From NCBI GenBank assembly GCA_023055425.1, contig JALGPY010000001.1:135929368-135993367 (forward strand): a stretch of DNA of 64,000 nt. Direction: 5' to 3'. Under the pieces are notes generated by a model. It searched no databases. It was not told where the DNA came from and worked only from the letters and a program-made list of their open reading frames with translations. The stretch comes from Linanthus parryae. Taxonomy: Eukaryota; Streptophyta; Magnoliopsida; Ericales; Polemoniaceae. A program made the position numbers and the translations under genes. Positions 1 through 10,727 of this stretch are shown piece by piece (the stretch's first letter is position 1; each line of letters starts with the position of its first letter).

Positions 1-1169
1 ATCACGCAGCACGAGGCAACAAGGAGGTGGCGTCCTCCTTGTTGGGCGCCGACGGGAAGGGGGCGGCGGCAAGGGGGCGTTCGACTCCTCTTGCTTGCTT
101 GCTCTCTCTCCTTTTGTTCTCTCCCACTCAAGTTATGAACTAAAGGCTCATATGACTGGGAAGGAAGGAAGGAGCATCCTTTATATAGTCCAACAAATCC
201 TTGCCAACTACCTAAAGGACCTATTCTAGTCCTACTAGAATTCGGTTTAGTCTCTTCCTTGCAAATTAGTCCTACTAAAGGTGTTGAAAAGTGATCCCTC
301 TAATTAATTAATCTATTAATTAATTCCCAAATCTAGTTCAACTCTATATAGCGTGTGACCCCATAGGTTCTATCTAGTTGGTAGCAACAATTTGCTAATA
401 TGGAGCGGTTTCTAGCAAAACATCCATTCTAGCCAACTAATAGAATAGTCATCCGACAAACCTTGTACAAGTAATTGTCTCATCCCTTTGTCTCTACATC
501 CGGATTGGACACGGGACATACAAGTCACACTCGTATATCCAATCCATAGTTTCTCGATCCATGGGAATACCTTATTCGTGCAAATAACATCAATATCCTA
601 TATTGATTTATTTGAGTCTGGCCAGACATTCTATAAGCACTATCCCTCGAGTGGCCTAGGATATTTGCTCCCGTTATGTGGGACGGACAAATTCTATCTA
701 CGTCTACTATGATCTCTAAGCTTGCTTCTTATTGTATCCGGTACACGCCTTTATAACTACCCAGTTACGGTGTAGCGTTTAACGCTACCAAAATCACAAT
801 AATCCACAACTAGAATATCTAGCGACTTCAAGTCTAAGGATGACAATACCATTGCACCACGAGAAGCACTTGTGACTCAACATAACATATATGTAGCCTT
901 CTCGGAGGTGGGTCAATCCGGTGCGCCATTACCCTTAATGCACACCCATGTGTTGGATCATGATATCTCCATATCAATCCAACCCTATACTAGTCTATAG
1001 ATGATTGTCCTATTAATCATTGTACTGGACTACGATATTTAAAATAAACAACACAATTGTAAATCTAAGGACTTCATTATTTTAAATATCCAATAAATAA
1101 TACAATGAATGTTCTAGCCAAAATAAATTCATACTAAACTAGATTGCCTCTAGGGCATCTATTCCAACA
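1..1169 (-). mobile_element. Ty1/copia LTR, partial, minus orientation
   Basis: Read on the minus strand this begins at 1169 with TGTTGGAATAGATGCCC followed by TAGAGGCAAT, a start common in plant copia LTRs. It continues through an AT-rich U3 to a TATA box near 180-187 and a GC-rich leader that runs off the left window edge. The interior of the element, if present, lies to the left, so this would be its 5' LTR; a solo LTR is equally possible. Neither the second terminus nor a target duplication is visible. Confidence 0.6.
180..187 (-). promoter_or_regulatory. TATA box of the copia LTR
   Basis: TATATAAA on the minus strand, about 980 bp into the LTR and followed by a CT-rich leader, as expected for a U3/R boundary. 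Confidence 0.4.
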
Positions 1170-1420
1170 TGTAGGACGGTCCTAGGTCGGTTTTAAGCAC
1201 TATAAATAGCCTCCTAAGTGCTTAGAACAGTATCAACTATTGTAACACTATTCTCTTATGAAATAAAGGTAATTCTTCGTCCGTGGATGTGGTTAGGTCA
1301 CTATGAGCTAGCGAACCACGTTAAATCTTGCGCTTGGCTTGATTTCTTTGTTCCGTTCATTACTCGAGTTGTAGGATCGTGCATTACAAGCTTTTTCTTG
1401 CTTTTTTCTCGATGAACCCA
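1170..1420 (+). mobile_element. Copia LTR fragment (U3 end, R, U5)
   Basis: A TATAAATA box at 1201-1208 is followed by a leader containing the motif GCGAACCACGTTAAATCTTG. Similar GAACCACGTT leaders recur in the copia LTRs near 10.65 kb, 42.7 kb and 43.5 kb. The left side is cut exactly where the minus-strand LTR begins (1169/1170), so the other element probably inserted here. No internal coding region follows. Confidence 0.5.
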
Positions 1421-1630
1421 TAGCATAGACCATTAACTTTTATGATATATAAAGACATGAAAAAAGCGTGAATAATATTGATATTTGACATGGTTGATTT
1501 GAACTCGAAAACAAGATGAGAACAATCAAGATCGAAAATTATATTTTTCGTTTGATCATCCTCTTATTAACAGTATTAATAATCTAATCGTACATTTTAT
1601 TTTGATAGATCCATTATTCATGTAGGGCGT

Positions 1631-1850
1631 GCTGATAACTTTTATAAACTCAAATAATGGGACAGAGAATGAAGACGTATGGAGGACTATCAAGCGTATA
1701 TTATTTCATACCAAATTACTCTCTTTATAGAGCCTTGGAGTCAATCAATACTCTCTGGATATGGTAATACAAGACTAGAGAATATTCACCGTATCAATTG
1801 AATATATTTCATAACACTATACAATTACTCAATTGGGAACTGCAAGTGGG
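1631..1850 (-). mobile_element. Possible copia LTR/PBS fragment
   Basis: On the minus strand this ends in a GTTATCAGCACG motif next to an LTR-like stretch with a TATA-like element (CTCTATAAAGAG). That resembles the U5/primer-site junction of some plant copia elements. No coding remnant is attached. The call is tentative. Confidence 0.35.
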
Positions 1851-1935
1851 TGTTAGCTTAGTGGTAGAGCGTTTGAGACCCCTGTGTGAGGTCCCGTGTA
1901 CGTACCCGGCTATATGATATAATTCTTACAAGAAA
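1848..1935 (+). repeat. tRNA-derived SINE-like head
   Basis: GTTAGCTTAGTGGTAGAGCG resembles a tRNA A box, and a B-box-like GAGGTCCCGTGTACG lies about 25 bp downstream; a poly(A)-rich stretch follows at about 1930. It does not fold as a complete tRNA. A related head occurs at 37971. Confidence 0.35.
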
Positions 1936-2815
1936 AAAAAATTAAATCAGAATTGGGACCCTCTTCTTAGAATAGAATAGATGGATAGATTATTTATAGA
2001 TTGTATAGCTATGAATTAAGATTGAATATCGGGCGGGCTGTACAGGTTGACACTCATGTCTTAGCCAAAGCCCGAGTTCTCTCCATGTTGTCCAAGCCAA
2101 GTCGAGCCCGAGTTAGGAGCATTGCCAGCTCGTCCAAACCAAAGTTCATATAAATCAATTCAGACTACGGCTGAATTCAGGCTAGTTAATTGAACTTAAT
2201 AAATTAATTTAGTTATCACTTTGATCTCAATTAAGATTGTCCCCTTAAAATTAAATTAATAATTTGAATATAAACAGAGATACTGAAAGTATGCATTTCA
2301 ACCGCTGTTGTTTAAGCATACAAAATAATGGCTATATACTGTAGATTGAATTCCAATATCATCCAATTAAGATGATCAAAACGACTCTCTTAAACGGCCA
2401 GAGAACAATAATATTGGGTGAAATAAATTAGCTAGTTCAAGAACACAAATATTATTAAAATCTAATAATCAAAATAGAAGTAACAGATTCATGTTGAATG
2501 CGCTATAATTCTCTCCAAAAATAATATTGTTGGGTAGAGTCATACAAATTTGGCAATTCGAGCTAGCTCGTCGTTATATTTTTATACCCAAGCCAGACTC
2601 TAATTACAATTCCGAGTGAGGATTTCCGTCAAAGCCCGTCCAAAAAACATGCGCAGAAGCCCTGTTTTAGTCTGGACTGGGCTCTTTTAGTCGAGTTCAA
2701 CCAGTCCAAATTACACCCCCAACTTTAAATATCATGATTTTTTTACACGTGCTTCAGATCTAAACAAAAGTTTTCTCTATTAATCTCGCCCCAATGTTAA
2801 GGAATTAGATTCTTT
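1936..2815. other. AT-rich spacer, nothing firmly recognised
   Basis: No gene-like reading frame. Two segments (about 2030-2130 and 2620-2720) share AGCCCG/GGGCT-rich wording, which could be the degenerate ends of a non-autonomous DNA transposon. I could not pair them convincingly. Confidence 0.3.
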
Positions 2816-2819
2816 GAAG

Positions 2820-3470
2820 TGGGAGATATCTTCAGTCTCTAAACATACATGTCGGCCGTTTAACAATCTAAGGGTGCACTATGCGTCATATGGATGAACA
2901 TTTTTGGCTCAATCGGAATAGAATGGCATTCCTCTGTATACAGCTATATCTGAACATGCATGTGCTGACCATAATCATTTTCTTATTGTCTTACTTGCCA
3001 GTGCAACAAGATATTATTTCTTCCTTTGCCCTCGTAACAAGGGTATCTGGAGCACCAGGAACAAATAGGGTTGTATTTGACCGAAATGGACCTATTAGAC
3101 TGGCTCGGGCACACATGATTATACATACGGAGTAGTAATTAGCAATGCTCGTTTTGGGTTTAGATCGTTTAGATGGATCTAAAGTCGCGATCTAACTCGG
3201 TTCATTTAACACACGAGTTAAGTTTTGACTAGACCGGCTCTTGAGCAGCTCGACTCACTTGCAGCCTCGCGGACAAAAGAGTTACAAGTACTTCACGACC
3301 AATTTTTAAAGATGTAGTCTTAAAAAAGGTCATGTAATTGGAATAAGTAAATAAATCAAGTCAATTTATCATAAAATAAAAATAAATCAAGTCAACTAAA
3401 ATTATCATAACATCGTGGAACCGATGTTAATAATTCATGCCATCATGAAAAAGCTTAGAGTTTGTTTGGT
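2820..3470 (+). repeat. HyPRP upstream duplication block A, distal part
   Basis: This stretch is clearly repeated at 14500-14860 and 25540-25860, with the shared run TTTTTGGCTCAATCGGAA, the following CATGCATGT stretch and GCAACAAGATAT. The part ending CATGCCATCATGAAAA recurs at about 15705 and 27630, with a looser match near 34990. It marks the start of a segmental duplication that ends in a HyPRP gene. Confidence 0.65.
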
Positions 3471-3559
3471 TCTAGCTTAAAGTCTCAATAATATGATAAA
3501 AATAATTGAAGGTGAATAAACCAATTGAATCATAATTTAAAAACTGTTTGACATGCCTT

Positions 3560-4052
3560 GAATAGCTAGATTAACTTGGATAAGAAATGTTATGAGGTTG
3601 AAAGCATTAAAGAAATTATGGCGGATACCATTCAAAATCCAATCGATGACGAAGTTGAGGATGATTCAGTAGCTTTGGAGTCGGTCACTCGGTAAAAAAC
3701 ATTGCAAGCGGCAACAACTCTTCACAACTTTTTGTTAAAACACGAGAAGACTATGCCCAATCTTAAGCGCAATGACGAGATCTAAAGATGGATTCAATAT
3801 AGATATGAAGTCCAACAAAACAGGCGACTATACATTTATTTTTTACTACACAATCTTATAATTTGGAATGTTTTAGTGATTATTAATTTATAGTTTCGTT
3901 GGGACCAATAAATAGACACAGTTATTATCTTATTATTTTATCGATTGTGGTCCAATTTTGTACTGGTCCCAGGTTGGGACTGGACAAATTATTAATTTTA
4001 TTGAAGTTATTAATTTATCGAGTATTAATTTATAGAGGTTTTACTATATACT
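3560..4052 (+). pseudogene. pogo/Lemi1-like DNA transposon remnant
   Basis: The right end, read on the minus strand, contains AGTAAAACCTCTATAAATTA. That matches the terminal inverted repeat known for the plant Emigrant MITE and its pogo-like source Lemi1. Upstream, around 3600-3790, a broken + strand frame reads as the end of a transposase, with an acidic DDEVEDD stretch and then AATTLHNFLLKHEK, interrupted by stops. The 5' half, the catalytic core and the left inverted repeat are missing. It lies inside duplication block A and has no counterpart in blocks B-D, so it inserted after the duplications or was lost elsewhere. The family call rests on the terminal repeat. Confidence 0.55.
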
Positions 4053-4216
4053 AAGTGCATTTAGTAATGCTTTTAAACAAGATTGTTTAAAAATAGTTTA
4101 AAAATATTTACGTAAAGTAACAATTATGTCGTATTTGTATGTACAGGTGATGTTATAGTAAATTATCACTGAAATTTAATAGTGTCACCACAATGTGTTT
4201 TCTTTTGAAATACACA

Positions 4217-4251
<35 letters not shown>

Positions 4252-4430
4252 ACACCAAATGTGTTTTTTGTAACATGTTTCTAAGCACACACCAAAAAGT
4301 CTCTGATTTTGTTTTTAAATGCGTTTTTCCACAATTTTTGTTGTTTTAAAATTGATATCAAACAGGCTCTAATAAACTTTTATTGTTCACTGGACCAAAA
4401 ATAAGGTTTATTGATCTTTTATATTTTTTT
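4053..4430. other. AT-rich spacer with poly(T)
   Basis: Non-coding. It contains a T-run of about 27 bases near 4221-4247, possibly the tail of a minus-strand retroposon, but no body could be identified. Confidence 0.3.
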
Positions 4431-4432
4431 TA

Positions 4433-4860
4433 AGGAAAACTTTGGATAAACTAAGTCCTAAGGCTCAAAAAATCCTCAACAATTACATCTTCAGCTCATG
4501 TAGGCGCATCAAAGTAACACGAACCAATGAGCAGCTAACAAACATTGCTTGGCGATGAGATGAGCGCACTTGTTCTGTTCTCTGGATGTCCATCCAATTT
4601 CGTAAATGAAATTCTCATCAATCATAGAGAAACAATCATCCACAATGTTCCTGGCTTTCGAAATATCACATTCATCATCCTCTCTTCCTCTCCTAGCTTT
4701 CCTCTCTAGCCAAAGCTTTACGAGATTTTTCGCATCTGTTTCAAAAAAGAGAGGGCTTAGATTTTTCGCATCTTTTATATCTTTCGCTGTATTGGATTCA
4801 TTTTATTCGTCTTGTTTGAGTTTTCTGACAATTTTGACCAAGTTTTTTGAGCAGTAAAAC
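4433..4860 (-). pseudogene. LINE 3' fragment (RNase H-like end)
   Basis: On the minus strand a frame reads ENFIYEIGWTSREQNKCAHLIAKQ, matching the last part of the RNase H-like domain found at the C-terminus of plant L1 proteins (pattern R..N..AH.LA). An A-rich tail follows at about 4418-4440. It is strongly 5' truncated, as is usual for LINE copies. Confidence 0.45.
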
Positions 4861-5159
4861 GAGAAATAACTTTGTAATATTATGACAATTTATATTAGCT
4901 CCTTAAAATGTTTGAAAGGAATAACAATATCTAAAACAATGCGTACACGATACTCCTACCACACTGGTGTAGTGATGTGGTACCACGAGTGTATTTTATT
5001 GGTCATTTTAATATGATTAAGGCATAGTGATTATTGATCTGACCATATTTTATGTACCGGTATATGAAAATGTATATGGATCATTTTTAAAATAAATTAT
5101 TCTTAATACTATCACCGTTGTACTGAATATCTTCTCCTCATTTAGGGACGGAAAGAGTA

Positions 5160-5627
5160 ATTAGGTAAACCTCGTGTAGACTATAAATGCACTCTTGAAC
5201 TTGTAACTTTTTTCCAGTGACAAAGAAAGTATGTGCTCATTACTTTCAGGATTTATATTACTGTTTAATCCTCACAAATCTGTAAACCAGATATGAGAAT
5301 TAAACTAGAATCGTAGTTAAGAGGTCAGTGAGAATTGAATAAGAGGATTAGACGTTAAAATAAATAAATATTAGAATCTCTCAAGTAGCCCTATCTTTGA
5401 TGTTTCAACGAACTCGGCTAGACCAGTAGGTCAACTCCAACTTGTTCATTGAGTCAACAGGGTGTGTGAAATAAATAGATAACGTTTCTAGGACACCACA
5501 TATGTTTTCTCCTACCACCACCACCCCATGCACGACAAAGTCCTAGCAAAAGCGTACAAAATCCAGCTATCCCAATAAACTGAACCTTTTGCCTTCATCT
5601 CCTCCAGTCACTCTCAAATCACCCTTG
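5160..5627 (+). promoter_or_regulatory. HyPRP gene 1 upstream promoter block
   Basis: Homologous to 15780-16066, 27690-28035 and 36360-36610. It carries the shared stretch CGGCTAGACCAGTAGGTCAA (GGTCAA reads as a W-box on the other strand) and then the conserved block near 5524-5580. The position directly upstream of gene 1 and the repetition before every copy of the gene suggest a true promoter, but no expression data are visible. Confidence 0.55.
5524..5580 (+). promoter_or_regulatory. Conserved HyPRP promoter motif, copy 1
   Basis: Contains CATGCACGACAAAG followed by TACAAAATCCAGCTATCCCA. The same order of words occurs at 15970, 27941, 35541, 36501 and, degraded, at 41721. In other copies the start is CATGCATG, an RY/Sph-type element. 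Confidence 0.6.
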
Positions 5628-5850
5628 GTGAATTGCGATGCAATTGAGTTGGTTGGAACATACATGCTTACATTTTTGAGCATTTGTTTAAGATGTCTTT
5701 GAGTTGAAAATTTGGTGGTTATGTGCCGATGTTCTCATTTGAGAGCTCAATTTTCATACTGGTTTACTTCTATAATGTAGTTTACATGCTATTTTACTAC
5801 AACAAATAATATTTACTATATTTGGAAATATAACAACTGCTTCCCATTTC
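5628..5850 (+). repeat. SINE-like element in gene 1 promoter
   Basis: Begins with a tRNA A-box-like GCAATTGAGTTGGTTGGAAC and continues with words shared with elements at 7140, 16067, 28036 and 28215 (GAGC.TTTGTTTAAGATGT, TTTGCATGCTATT.TACT). It is absent from the equivalent place in the gene 3 promoter. Confidence 0.5.
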
Positions 5851-5922
5851 ATATTAAAAAAATGGAACTCTCAACAAATCAGTCTCAACTCGCATCAACA
5901 CACCCATTTGAGATTTCCTTTC

Positions 5923-5930
5923 TATAAATA
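5923..5930 (+). promoter_or_regulatory. TATA box, HyPRP gene 1
   Basis: TATAAATA, 72 bp upstream of the ATG, in the same sequence setting (TTTCCTTCTATAAATACC-like) as genes 2 and 3 and the orphan promoter. Predicted 5' leader of about 40-50 nt. Confidence 0.8.
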
Positions 5931-6001
5931 CCCCATCTATCCTTCCAATTAAATGCACACCATAACCTAGAAAACCCTTAGCGTTCCCGATCTAGCTAGC
6001 C

Positions 6002-6619
6002 ATGACATCCTCCAAGCTGCAGCTCTCCTCCTCCTCCATTCTCGTTTTCTCTCTCTTCCTCATTTCCCTCTCAACATTCTCCTCCGCTTGTGACTGCGGC
6101 GGCTCTCCACTGCCACCCGTCCACCACAAGTCCCCTCCACCAGTTAAACATTCACCACCACCCGTCCATCCCAAGTCCCCTCCACCAGTCAAACATTCAC
6201 CACCACCAGTCCACCCCAAGTCCCCTCCACCAGTTAAATATTCACCACCACCAAGCTCACCAACCCCAAAATCCCCGCCACCAAGTACACCAGCACCAAG
6301 CCCGCCTAAAACTAGTGTTCCACCACCATCTCCGCCAAAGTCACCCTCTCCATCTCCACCAGCTGTGTGTCCCATAGACACGTTGAAGCTAGGCGTTTGC
6401 GGTAACCTACTTGGAGGCAGCATAATCAGCATTGGCTCCCCTGCTTCAAGCCCATGCTGTACTTTGCTCGATGGACTGACAGACTTGCAGGCTGCGCTCT
6501 GCCTCTGCACCGCCATCAAGGCCGACGTCCTTGGGATTAATCTCAACGTGCTGGTTTCTCTGAGTGTGATTGTAAATGATTGCGGCAAGTCAGTTCCTTC
6601 TGGTTTCGACTGTGCCTAA
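6002..6619 (+). CDS. Hybrid proline-rich protein (pEARLI1/DC2.15-like), gene 1
   Basis: A 205-aa secreted protein of the HyPRP family: signal peptide, proline-rich spacer, and a C-terminal eight-cysteine (LTP/2S-like) domain. A hydrophobic signal peptide spans about 1-29; two cysteines (30, 32) and CGG follow. Residues 41-85 hold three 15-residue units of the type [15 protein letters not shown], then a looser proline-rich linker to 121. The 8-cysteine pattern is complete: C123, C133, C152-C153, C167-x-C169, C194, C204. Family members sit in the cell wall or at the plasma-membrane face and are linked to growth, cold and pathogen responses; the function here is inferred from the family. Single exon. 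The ATG follows AGCTAGCC as in genes 2 and 3 and lies 72 bp after the TATA box. The 3' flank has TTGTAATGT and TTCAATAAC words shared with gene 3. Confidence 0.93.
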   Translation: MTSSKLQLSSSSILVFSLFLISLSTFSSACDCGGSPLPPVHHKSPPPVKHSPPPVHPKSPPPVKHSPPPVHPKSPPPVKYSPPPSSPTPKSPPPSTPAPSPPKTSVPPPSPPKSPSPSPPAVCPIDTLKLGVCGNLLGGSIISIGSPASSPCCTLLDGLTDLQAALCLCTAIKADVLGINLNVLVSLSVIVNDCGKSVPSGFDCA

Positions 6620-6836
6620 TCTGTGCTCCATGCATTGCTGTCTAGATCCCTTTTAAATTTGCATGTATTTGTAATGTCTTTTCACGTATTGCGAGGGTTG
6701 AAGGTTTTCTGTAATTTGATTCAATAACAGCGTATATCTTACATTTGTACCTATAATGATGGTGTAATTGTTACTTCATAGTTACTGTAAATCCAAGTGG
6801 CATACATGGGAGTTAAAACAAATCACATGTGTACTA

Positions 6837-7112
6837 CCACCGTCCTAAGTCATCCGTTATGATTTATTTTTTAGGTCAATTAATAAGTTAAATTAGTAGT
6901 AAAAATGTAAAAAAATTTGTCAAACTTTTACTACAATAATATTGTCGATTTCAAAAATAAAGAAAAAGAAAAATATCGACGATTTCAGATGAATCTAATA
7001 CATTAAAGTATGAAAAGATTAATGATTTCTTGTACTGTTTATTTATTCAAATCACTTAATCAAAGTTACCACAAAAGTCAAACATGACAAATCATTTGGG
7101 ATGAATGAAGCA
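6837..7112. mobile_element. Stowaway-like MITE, degenerate
   Basis: The left end (CCACCGTCCTAAGTCATCCG) and the inverted right end (TTCATCCCAAATGATTTGTC) match imperfectly and are flanked by TA. The interior is AT-rich and non-coding. A half copy of the same family lies near 17935-18045. It sits just downstream of gene 1. Confidence 0.45.
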
Positions 7113-7139
7113 TACTAATACAATGTAATCCATCTCTTT

Positions 7140-7385
7140 AGGGTGCAGTTGAATTGGCCGGACTTGCAGTCTTTGGGCATTTTTTCTAGAGGTCTTGAGT
7201 TTAAAACTTTGGGATAACGGGGATAACCCAATTGACTGCCAATTGACTTTTCAATTGTGTGTCTGTATGCCCGAGTTTTCTCACGCTGATCTACTTATCT
7301 AGTGCGGTTTGTAGATATTTACCTATCTGATGCAGTTTGCAGACTATTGCACGGGTTCTCACGTTAAAAAACACAATACGCAACA
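7140..7385 (+). repeat. SINE-like element
   Basis: Starts GGGTGCAGTTGAATTGGCCGG (A-box-like), has CTTGAGTTTAAAAC at the B-box position, and ends with GGGTTCTCACGTTAAAAAAC. The end is shared with the element finishing at about 28440. It belongs to the same family as the promoter SINEs. Confidence 0.45.
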
Positions 7386-7432
7386 TTATTAAATATATTA
7401 CTACTATGAAGTTCCCGCAAAGCTTAGGAAAG

Positions 7433-7827
7433 TGTTAAACATATGACTTGAATCAAGCTTTCTAAGTCAGCAAATGAGCAGATTGTACGATCAGAGTATT
7501 CTGATAGTGCACTTAGAGGCGTTAGAAAATTCATTATTTATCTTGATCGTGAGCTCTCTTCTTTGGCACGATCACAAGCCTTATCGTGCGACACAAGGGC
7601 GACATACAACTCCAAAGTTGGTTCCATGGTTTTAAGAAATTCTAGGGCGTTATATATTAGAATAGAGGTCTCTCATATCAATATGGTCGATGTATATTGG
7701 TTTCTCTTATAAATAAAACGTTCTTTCTTCGCCGGGGATGTACTTAACATAATTCCGGTAGCAGACCGTGTTAAATATTTGATTTTGTCGTTTTTGTATC
7801 GTTCTTGATTGCGTTCTCATCACAACA
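7433..7827 (+). repeat. 5' LTR of copia element A
   Basis: Starts TGTTAAACATATGAC and ends CACAACA just before the primer site. A TATA-like TTATAAATAAAA occurs near 7708. Confidence 0.6.
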
Positions 7828-7830
7828 AAC

Positions 7831-7842
7831 TGGTATCAGAGC
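7831..7842 (+). other. tRNA-Met primer binding site
   Basis: TGGTATCAGAGC, complementary to the 3' end of initiator tRNA-Met, the usual copia primer; it lies 4 bp after the LTR. Confidence 0.85.
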
Positions 7843-7859
7843 TTAGGTTTCGATTTTCT

Positions 7860-8563
7860 ACCAAGAATGATGTTCAGTTCAATGATGAAGATAGACATGT
7901 TTACAAGGAGACACATTTTTAATCTCTGAAAAATCAAGATGTGTGCTTCATTGAAGCAACAAGGTCTATGGTTGCCAATTTATATCCAACAAAGGGGGTC
8001 TCGATACATCATCAAATGAGTATCTCATGACGGAGGAGAATGCTCATTCTACTATTATGTTGTGCCTCACGGATGACGTAATCACCGAAGTCGCTGATAA
8101 GGACACAACTGCTTTATGGTTAAAGTTGGAGGTCTCTACATGAAAAAGTCTCTCACAACAAATTGATGCTGAAGCAAAGTCTTTTTCAGTCTGCGCATGT
8201 CTGAAGGTACACCCCTTAGGGATCACCTAGATCAATTGAACACTATTCTGATTGAACAGTGTGTTATTAAGGAAAAGTTAAATGATGAGGATGCTAAATT
8301 ATTTTTTTTGGTATCTCTGCCTCAGTCATATGAGAATATTGTACAGTCTTTTATCACTGGAATATATACTATAACCCTAGAGCAGGTGAGATTGTGTCTT
8401 CACACTAATGGGCTGCGGCATAAGGCCGTAGGAACAAGTACAGAAGTCCAGGCATCAGGATTGATGGAAACGCAATAAAGGTAAGAAGTGCAAGAAGAAG
8501 TTTTCAAGCTCCAACTTACCGGAGGGTCTCTTTGCTTATTGCAAGGAAAATGGGCATTGGAAG
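7860..8563 (+). pseudogene. Copia gag pseudogene (element A)
   Basis: Broken gag frame. Recognisable parts are a stretch starting near 8040 (STIMLCLTDDVITEVADK), SLRMSEG then LRDHLDQLNTIL near 8190-8250, and LVSLPQSYENIVQSF near 8310. These match the UBN2-type gag of plant copia elements. The zinc knuckle begins at about 8535 (AYCKENGHWK) and is split by the nested element; its second half (KKDCPTRK) resumes at 10730. Several frameshifts and stops. Confidence 0.75.
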
Positions 8564-9005
8564 TGTTAGTTTTGGTGCCTTGAATCATGATTCGCAAAAT
8601 AGTCATGGCGGTGATATCATAATTGGTAATGTTTTGGGGGCAAAGGCAAGCATAAAAAAATAAGGAATGAATTGTTTTGTCAAATACAAAGATTCTCCTT
8701 GGCTTGGAGAAAAACAATTCGGCAAAATGTTCTTTGGCATTATAAATAGTCTCTGGTCTTGGTTTGTAACATACACAGTAGCAACAGTAGCAACATACAC
8801 AGAGAGCAAGCACGAGCAGTTAGTTTGTGAGCTTTTCATGCATGTGTGTGTTCGCGGTTGTGATTTGGTTTGGGTTGTTTCTCTCAATAAATCGGGGTTC
8901 GAGTTGTGGAGTAGCAGGTATTCTAGCGAACAACATTCAATTTTATTTTCTCGTTCTTTATATTTTGTTATCATTCTTGCTTGATACCCGAATTCCTAAA
9001 AAACA
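8564..9005 (+). repeat. 5' LTR of gag-only element
   Basis: 442 bp, TG...CA. TATA-like CATTATAAATAG near 8737. Ends GAATTCCTAAAAAACA, followed by GGTATCAAATCTCGGG, a diverged primer site. Confidence 0.85.
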
Positions 9006-9059
9006 GGTATCAAATCTCGGGTCAGTTTAGGGTTTCAAGAACGAAGGATGTTGGGTACA

Positions 9060-9825
9060 ATGAAGATCAAGAAGTTCAATGGGCGAAACAATTTCAGTCT
9101 GTGGCAGATCAAGATGAATGTGTTGTTCAAACACGACGATCTTTGGCTGCCTCTGGCATCCAACAAGGAAACGTGGACACAACCACCTCGGCGTATCTGA
9201 AGATCGAGAAGACGCACGCAACAATCATGTTGTGTCTGACCAACGGCGTGATCACTGGTGTCGCAGATCTGGAGAATGTGGCTGCTTTGTGGGTCAAGTT
9301 GGAGGATCTCTACATGAAGAAATCTGTGGCAAACAAGTTGATGCTAAAGCAACGACTATTCGGGTTGCGAATGTATGAAGTTATGCAAATTAGTGATCAC
9401 TTAAATGTTCTGAACACTACACTACTTGAATTGCGTAATGGTGAGGAGAAAATAAGTGATGAGGATGCGAACTGAATTCATTTGGTGTCGCTGCCTCCAT
9501 CGTATGAGGGTTTCGTGCAATCTTTCATTGGTGGGAAAGATACAATAACTCTAGAAGAGGTTAGATCTGCTCTTCACACCAAGAACCGGAGGCACAAGGC
9601 TGCATGTCAAGGTTCATGTGACCATTATGTGTCTGGTTAATGGTCAAAGCAGGAAAATGTATGGCATACAAGACGTTTGCAGGATCCATCTTACCAAAGG
9701 ACGTCTGTGTCTACTGTAAGGAGAAAAGTCATTGGAAGAGGGGGTGTCCCAAGAAGAATCAGGCATCTGTAGATTTTGCTGTAGGTAGAGGGACCTTCTC
9801 GGAGGATGACCTACTTGTCTGAGCC
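9060..9825 (+). pseudogene. Gag of the gag-only element, frameshifted
   Basis: The gag starts with a KIKKFNGRNNFSLWQIKMN-type N-terminus at about 9062, shifts frame near 9175, and continues KIEKTHATIMLCLTNGVITG at about 9200. It meets a stop at 9472-9474, resumes in another frame (LVSLPPSYEGFVQSF), and ends with a full CX2CX4HX4C knuckle (CVYCKEKSHWKRGC) at about 9702-9745. It is a paralogue of the surrounding host gag. At least two frame changes and a stop make it non-functional as it stands. Confidence 0.8.
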
Positions 9826-10277
9826 CCTTGTGGGCTGTTATGGGCTCGTGGCATGGAGCATCTAGCGTGTGAGACCTCTGGCACGCAAATTGGATTATGG
9901 TTCTAGGCGCGAAAAGGTTTCTGGTGCGCACCAGGTTTTTGGGCGCATATGAGGCATACGAGACACATCTAGCATGACAATTTGTGGCACTCGTCATCGG
10001 TGCATCTAGTCTGGATGACATCTGACACTTGTCATGGTGCGCTGATTCTGGGGCTGTTGGAACTCAACGGGAATACATTCGGTCATGCTTTGTCAGTGAA
10101 TGTATTCGAGTCTGGATCTAGGTGGAACACTCGGTTCGGTCCTTAGGAGTAAAACTGTTCAGGTGGAGGCGTGCTCGTTTCAGATTTAGGGAGACACTTC
10201 TGTTTCAGGTTTTGGTTCGAGAGAGACATCAAATCTGGTTTTGGGTTACCGAGATGATTTAAGTCAAGGTGGAGGTT

Positions 10278-10727
10278 TGTTAGTTTTGGTGCCTTGAATC
10301 ATGATTGGCAAAATAGTCATGGCGGTGATATCATAATTGGTAATGTTTTGGGTCCAAGGCAAGCATAAACAAATAAGGAAGGAATTGTTTTTTTCAAAGT
10401 CAAAGATTCTCCTTGGCTTGGAGAAAAACAATTCGGCAGAATGTTCTTTGGCATTATAAATAGTCTTCGGTCTTGGTTTGTAACATACATAGTAACAAAA
10501 GAAGCAACACACTCAGAGAGCAAGCACTAGCAGTTAGTTTGTGAGCTTTTCGTGCGTGTCAGTGTGTGTGTGTTCGCGGTTATAATCAGGTTCAGGTTGG
10601 TTCTCTCAATAAATCGCGTTTCGGGTTGTGGAGTAGCTAGTATTTAAACTAGCGAACCACGTTGAATTTTCCTGTCTTGTTCTTTATATTTCGTTACCGT
10701 TCTTGCTTGATACCTGAATTCATAACA
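10278..10727 (+). repeat. 3' LTR of gag-only element
   Basis: 450 bp. Starts TGTTAGTTTTGGTGCC and ends CATAACA, directly followed by the duplicated target GGAAG. Differs from the 5' LTR by scattered substitutions and small indels. Confidence 0.85.

Larger units (their letters stand above)
8564..10727 (+). mobile_element. Gag-only LTR retrotransposon (TR-GAG-like), nested
   Basis: A complete 2,164-bp insertion with LTRs at 8564-9005 and 10278-10727, both beginning TGTTAGTTTTGGTGCC and ending in CA. It is flanked by a perfect 5-bp target duplication GGAAG (8559-8563 and 10728-10732). The interior has a degenerate primer site, one gag gene with a CCHC knuckle, a non-coding stretch and a purine tract (AAGGTGGAGG) before the 3' LTR. 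There is no protease, integrase or RT, so movement would have needed enzymes supplied in trans. It sits in the zinc-knuckle codons of the host copia gag. Confidence 0.88.

Noticed and set aside
2881..3135. 84-aa open frame in block A
   Set aside because: The same sequence in blocks B and C does not keep the frame, so it is not a conserved gene.
4606..4857. 83-aa + strand open frame
   Set aside because: Antisense shadow of a LINE RNase H fragment.
5992..6588. 198-aa glycine-rich open frame on the minus strand over gene 1 (similar ones of 180 and 248 aa over genes 2 and 3)
   Set aside because: CCN-rich proline codons read as GGN glycine codons on the other strand and lack stops. The + strand has the signal peptide and eight-cysteine motif.
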